Below are positions 60,908 to 64,000 of a stretch of DNA of 64,000 bases, in pieces. Made by a program: the position numbers and the translations under genes. Source of the stretch: Mycobacterium simulans (lineage in GTDB: Bacteria > Actinomycetota > Actinomycetes > Mycobacteriales > Mycobacteriaceae). Position 1 is the first letter of the stretch; each line of letters starts with the position of its first letter. The stretch spans positions 1,077,778 to 1,141,777 of the forward strand of contig NZ_OCVX01000003.1 of the NCBI RefSeq assembly GCF_900232995.1, in the 5' to 3' direction. Under the pieces are notes generated by a model that was not told the origin of the DNA, made no database searches, and saw only the letters and a program-made list of their open reading frames with translations.

Positions 60908-61303
60908 ATGCCCGTTCTGACCCCTTCAGCTGCACACAGGCTCGAAATCGACGCGGCTTCGATGTCGATCCGTGAGATCGCCAGGTATTTGCAGGACACC
61001 GTTGGCCAGCGCGTCTCGGCGGCGATCGCTGGCTTGGCCGACGCCAAACAGATAGGCCGCTATACCCGCGAGGACGGCCCGCAACCGCACGCGACGACCG
61101 ACCGTCGGCTGCGCGAAGGCTACAAGGTAGTCCGGATGCTCGTCGATGCGTACGACGACGAGACCGCCAAAGCATGGCTGTTCGGCACAAACACGCGCCT
61201 GGACGATCAAGCGCCGATCGAGGTCCTAGGGGCCGCGACTGAAACAGCGGATTTCACAATGGTGATACAAGCGGCGCGCCAGGTGGCTACCTTTCAGGCG
61301 TGA
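60908..61303 (+). CDS. MbcA/ParS-type antitoxin
   Basis: A 131-residue protein with ATG 60908 preceded by GGAGG; the frame is open further upstream but without a comparable ribosome binding site. The text SIREIARYLQDTVGQRVSAA, IAGLADAKQIGRYTREDG and REGYKVVRMLVDAYDDETAK then AWLFGTNTRLDDQAPIEVL is that of the Xre/MbcA/ParS (DUF2384) antitoxins. In M. tuberculosis MbcA pairs with the RES-domain toxin MbcT. Its stop overlaps the GTG of the next gene (GTGA). Confidence 0.88.
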   Translation: MPVLTPSAAHRLEIDAASMSIREIARYLQDTVGQRVSAAIAGLADAKQIGRYTREDGPQPHATTDRRLREGYKVVRMLVDAYDDETAKAWLFGTNTRLDDQAPIEVLGAATETADFTMVIQAARQVATFQA

Positions 61304-61902
61304 GCGGCAGCCCGGTCGACGGCCCATTATGGCGAGTCGGATATCACCGCGCACCAGTTGATTTCACTCCGCTGGACCTGTACGGATTCTCGCACCGGTT
61401 CGGCGATGTCGACCAGCGGTTCCGAACACTGTATCTTGCCGAGTTCGAGGTGACGAGCCTGCGCGAGGTGCTGGCGGACTTCCGGCCGAATCTGGCTGCA
61501 CGTCAACGCCACATCGAGCGTTACGGACCCGAGGCCGCCGATGATTTTCCGGTCGCGCCTGTGACGGCGAAGTGGCACCAGTTCGACGCTGATACCCGCC
61601 AAGAGCTTGAGGACCGCCACGCGGCACTATTGGTCGAGTACGGCCTAGAGCATCTCGATCTGAGCGAGATTACGACGAAACGACGCAAGGTCACACAGAC
61701 GATTGCTAGTGATCTGTTCGACCGCGGCGCTGCCGCTGTGCAGTTTCCGTCCCGGTTGGACGGCAAGGTCTGTATCGCACTCTTCGAAGGGCGCGGCATC
61801 GTGCACCAGGCGGGCGATGTCGTCGCGTTGACCGATCCGCCTCCCGATGCACTTTTGACTGTCACGGGTGAGTGGAAGCTCAAAATGCAGAAAGCGTCTT
61901 AA
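61300..61902 (+). CDS. RES-domain toxin (MbcT-like NAD+ phosphorylase family)
   Basis: A 200-residue RES-domain protein. The three residues that name the fold are seen in order: Arg in LWRVGYHRAP, Glu in LYLAEFEVTSLREVLADFRP and Ser in AAAVQFPSRLDGKVCIALF. RES toxins degrade NAD+. The GTG start overlaps the antitoxin stop, antitoxin first, so the two form a module. Sequence cannot tell whether it is a phosphorylase like MbcT or a glycohydrolase. Confidence 0.88.
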   Translation: MSGSPVDGPLWRVGYHRAPVDFTPLDLYGFSHRFGDVDQRFRTLYLAEFEVTSLREVLADFRPNLAARQRHIERYGPEAADDFPVAPVTAKWHQFDADTRQELEDRHAALLVEYGLEHLDLSEITTKRRKVTQTIASDLFDRGAAAVQFPSRLDGKVCIALFEGRGIVHQAGDVVALTDPPPDALLTVTGEWKLKMQKAS

Positions 61903-61951
61903 CTAACCGTCGGGCAAGTGCCTGCGGCAGTGCCAGGCTATTGGCGAGTTC

Positions 61952-63307
61952 TTATAGTGCTACACCGGCACTTGCTGGGCGCAGCCGGGCGACGATGCCG
62001 TCGAGGTCGAGCACGAACATATTGGGCCGGAAGACGTGGCCGCCGGGCTCCTCATGCGATTCATGCGGGATGCCGGCGGCGCCGAGGCGTTCGCGGAACT
62101 CCCGCTGGCCGGCAAGCACCTGGGTCTCCTGCACGCTGTCGAACCAGTTGACCGGGTCCGGGCTGGTGCCTGCGACGAGGAAGATCCGCTTGTTCCGGTA
62201 GCTGTCGATACGCTCGACCGGGTTGTCGGCGCTGACCCTGGCCTCGTCCCACGGCACGCCGTAGACCGTGGCGCCGCCCAGGTCTAGCACCGCCGAGGTC
62301 AAGTTTGCCCAATGCACGACCAGGCCGAAGTCGCGGCGCAGACTCGCCGGGCCGGAGTGGCTGCTCACCGAGGCGAAGTGGCCGTAGTACTTGGCTGCGT
62401 ATTTCAGCGCACCGAACCCACCCATCGAAAACCCCGAGACCGCACGGCCGTCGTACTCGGCATACGTTCGGAAATTCGCGTCGATCCACGGGATCAGCTG
62501 GGCGATGTGGAATGTCTCCCAGTTTCGCGGGCCGACGAACGAGCCCACCGGGTTGGAGTACCAGCCCGCGTGCCCGCCGTCGGGCATCACAACGATGATC
62601 GGCCTTCCGGAGGTCAGGTTTCGGATGCCTAGAAAGTCGAACTGGCGGAAGTCCGCGTCCGGGCCGCCGCCGTGGAATAGGTAGAGGACGGGATAGGTGC
62701 GTCCGCTGGTGCGGTAGTCGTCGGGCAGCAGGACGTTGACACCGGGGTTCCAGCCGATCGCGTCGGTCTGGAACCGGTAGTACCACATGCGAGGGTCGTT
62801 CTCGTTGCGGTCCACGATACGCAGCCCGAACCCGTCGCTGCGCCCGAGGAATATGACCAGTACCTGCCCGACGTCGATGACGGCGGGATCGGCGATGCCA
62901 TTGACGCTGGCGATCAGCGGATAGAACGAGGCGTCACCATAGAAACGCGTAGCCAACGCCAACAGCGTGTCCCCCGCGACAACGGTGTATCTCGTGAAGT
63001 CGGGAATGATCAGCCGCTGCCCCACATCGATCGCGCCGGGATCGGCGATCCCGCTGGCAGTGGCGATCAACCGATACAGTTGCGCGTCACCATAGAAACG
63101 CGTAGCCAACGCCGACAGCGCGTCCCCCGCGACAACCGTGTATCTCGTGAAGTCGGGAATGATCAGCCGCTGCCCCACATCGATCGCGCCGGGATCGGCG
63201 ATCCCGCTGGCGGTCGCGATCAACCGATACAGTTCCGCGTCACCATAGAAGCGCAACGCCAATTGCCACAGCGTGTCCCCCGCCACAACCGTATGTGTTC
63301 TGACCAT
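61952..63307 (-). CDS. Triple LysM domain fused to a mycolyltransferase/esterase-D-like hydrolase
   Basis: A 451-residue protein starting MVRTHTVVAGDTLWQLALRF. Three LysM domains, which bind peptidoglycan, occupy residues 4-51, 55-102 and 107-153; the first two are nearly identical. An alpha/beta hydrolase of the antigen-85/esterase-D type follows: VLYLFHGGGPDADFRQFDFL, IIVVMPDGGHAGWYSNPVGS, the nucleophile elbow VSGFSMGGFGAL (Ser294) and a late His in EEPGGHVFRPN (His424). There is no N-terminal signal peptide. A cell-wall-located enzyme acting on envelope lipids is inferred. Confidence 0.88.
   Translation of the reverse strand: MVRTHTVVAGDTLWQLALRFYGDAELYRLIATASGIADPGAIDVGQRLIIPDFTRYTVVAGDALSALATRFYGDAQLYRLIATASGIADPGAIDVGQRLIIPDFTRYTVVAGDTLLALATRFYGDASFYPLIASVNGIADPAVIDVGQVLVIFLGRSDGFGLRIVDRNENDPRMWYYRFQTDAIGWNPGVNVLLPDDYRTSGRTYPVLYLFHGGGPDADFRQFDFLGIRNLTSGRPIIVVMPDGGHAGWYSNPVGSFVGPRNWETFHIAQLIPWIDANFRTYAEYDGRAVSGFSMGGFGALKYAAKYYGHFASVSSHSGPASLRRDFGLVVHWANLTSAVLDLGGATVYGVPWDEARVSADNPVERIDSYRNKRIFLVAGTSPDPVNWFDSVQETQVLAGQREFRERLGAAGIPHESHEEPGGHVFRPNMFVLDLDGIVARLRPASAGVAL
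62969..63250. repeat. 153-bp-period direct repeat inside the LysM region
   Basis: The stretches 63122-63250 and 62969-63097 encode almost the same 43 residues (from FYGDAxLYRLIATASGIADP on) and are near-identical in DNA, offset by 153 bp. This marks a recent duplication of one LysM unit and could recombine to change LysM copy number. Confidence 0.8.
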
Positions 63308-63964
63308 GCGTTCACCCCTTCAGTCGCACTGGCGCCAACTTCCGCTAGTGAAGACGGTTGCGCTGACACCACCAATTGTAGGCGCGCAAAAGCGTGAAAC
63401 GATTGACTTACAAGGCATTACAGACATCCCTGGACTTTGCCAATCCGTATCGACCCGGCGCCAACGATCCTGCAATCGGCGGGCCTGCCGGTCTCGGCGA
63501 ACGGGCGCAACTCATCGAGGTGGTCGTGTCGCTGCGGCTGTATCGCTTCCCTCTCGTCGCGCGCCGCGATGAATTTTGCAGCCACGCCGTGTCCGACCGA
63601 CCAGAACCTGCTCGAAGCGCCTGCGGCCGGCGTTAAGGTCGCGATCGAGCTCCAAGATCCCGCCGAGGTCAAACGCTGCCACCGCCAGGCCACCGCCCGT
63701 GTTCACCAATGCCGCTTCGGCAAAAGGCTTATGTAATAGCCATTCTCGCGGCTGGCGTTGCCGCGGCGGTCGTTGTCTGAGCCCACGTAGGATTCGGTAC
63801 GTACCGGCGTTCGGCGTCCGCGCCGCGCGTTCGATCGCGCTGAGGTTGCATTCCACTGTTGGTAGTGACACGAGAAAGATGACATGTGATGGGGACCCCC
63901 TCGGCACAGACGCTCGATGATCTATGCGTCGGTAATTTTTCAGGAGCTCGAGGAGGTCCCGCTG
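63308..63964. other. Region with no supported gene before the IS110 start
   Basis: This 657-bp stretch has several overlapping open frames, the longest 160 codons on the minus strand, but none with a clear family, codon pattern or ribosome binding site. It may be degraded DNA next to the insertion sequence. No inverted repeat typical of IS ends was seen. Confidence 0.5.
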
Positions 63965-64000
63965 ATGACGATGGTAGGCGGTTTTGACGTGCATCGGCAG
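63965..64000 (+). mobile_element. IS110-family transposase, first 12 codons only
   Basis: ATG 63965 follows AGGAGG after an eight-base spacer and the frame reads MTMVGGFDVHRQ to the edge. The GFDVHR sequence is the start of the N-terminal DEDD-type domain of IS110-family transposases such as those of mycobacterial IS1547-like elements, as I remember them. The rest of the element lies outside the window. Confidence 0.6.

Noticed and set aside
63512..63994. 160-codon minus-strand frame near the right edge
   Set aside because: It overlaps the IS110 start, has no ribosome binding site and shows no recognisable domain.
1..64000. CRISPR array, tRNA or rRNA genes
   Set aside because: No set of regularly spaced unique-spacer repeats was found, and no cloverleaf or ribosomal RNA sequence was recognised.

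Overview
The window looks like a chromosomal segment of a slow-growing non-tuberculous Mycobacterium. It is G+C rich and packed with short divergent regulator/enzyme modules. Several genes are close homologues, recognised from memory, of M. tuberculosis genes: monomeric NADP isocitrate dehydrogenase (Rv0066c type), the ABC pair Rv2563/Rv2564, a CapA-like phosphatase (Rv0574c type), a DUF1918 protein (Rv0569/Rv2302 type), the archease/RtcB pair Rv2630/Rv2631 and an F420 luciferase-like enzyme (Rv3520c type). No rRNA, tRNA or CRISPR array was seen. The only mobile element is the first 12 codons of an IS110-type transposase at the right edge.

Layout. 1-6.4 kb: a secreted protein running off the left edge, an operon of a thiol protein, a UGSC-family protein and a CaiB CoA-transferase divergent from a LysR regulator, then a TetR/alpha-beta hydrolase pair and a membrane protein. 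6.8-16.9 kb: a STAS/anti-sigma kinase pair, a truncated TetR gene, DUF5709, a CapA-like protein, DUF1918 divergent from archease-RtcB (a weak DosR-like site lies between), class I aldolase, an ABC exporter pair and small envelope proteins. 16.9-27.4 kb: an acyltransferase, then a catabolic cluster (flavin monooxygenase divergent from amidohydrolase, Rieske oxygenase and KstD-like flavoprotein), a striking repeat protein ending in a ladder of cysteines, a lipoprotein hydrolase, and a decapitated SDR facing a TetR gene. 27.5-36.4 kb: isocitrate dehydrogenase, an F420 enzyme/NTF2-like/PadR module with twin operators, and a TetR module driving a small protein, a flavin monooxygenase and a glycosyltransferase. 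36.5-45.5 kb: a HelR-type RNA polymerase-recycling ATPase behind a rifamycin-associated element, metabolic enzymes, an AAA+ ATPase and a Tat-exported FAD oxidase whose N-terminus is built of 54-bp repeats. 45.6-59.7 kb: many regulator-plus-enzyme modules (HxlR, TetR, ArsR with monooxygenases, a DAPG-hydrolase-like protein, SDR, a fused MaoC dehydratase, aldehyde dehydrogenase), most with clear palindromic operators. 59.7-64 kb: two toxin-antitoxin modules back to back (VapBC and an MbcA/RES pair), a triple-LysM/esterase fusion, and the start of an IS110 transposase.

Much of the segment reads as an accumulation of self-regulated detoxification or catabolic modules. There are four class A flavoprotein monooxygenases, two Rossmann or short-chain enzymes, two F420-type oxidoreductases and at least ten local repressors. 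The observations most worth following are the Cys-ladder repeat protein (24846-25322), the LysM-esterase fusion (61952-63307), the rifamycin-associated element in front of helR (36511-36529), and the UGSC/Cys-tail/CaiB operon (276-3272). Family calls and Rv equivalences rest on reading the translated sequence and on memory; no database search was run.
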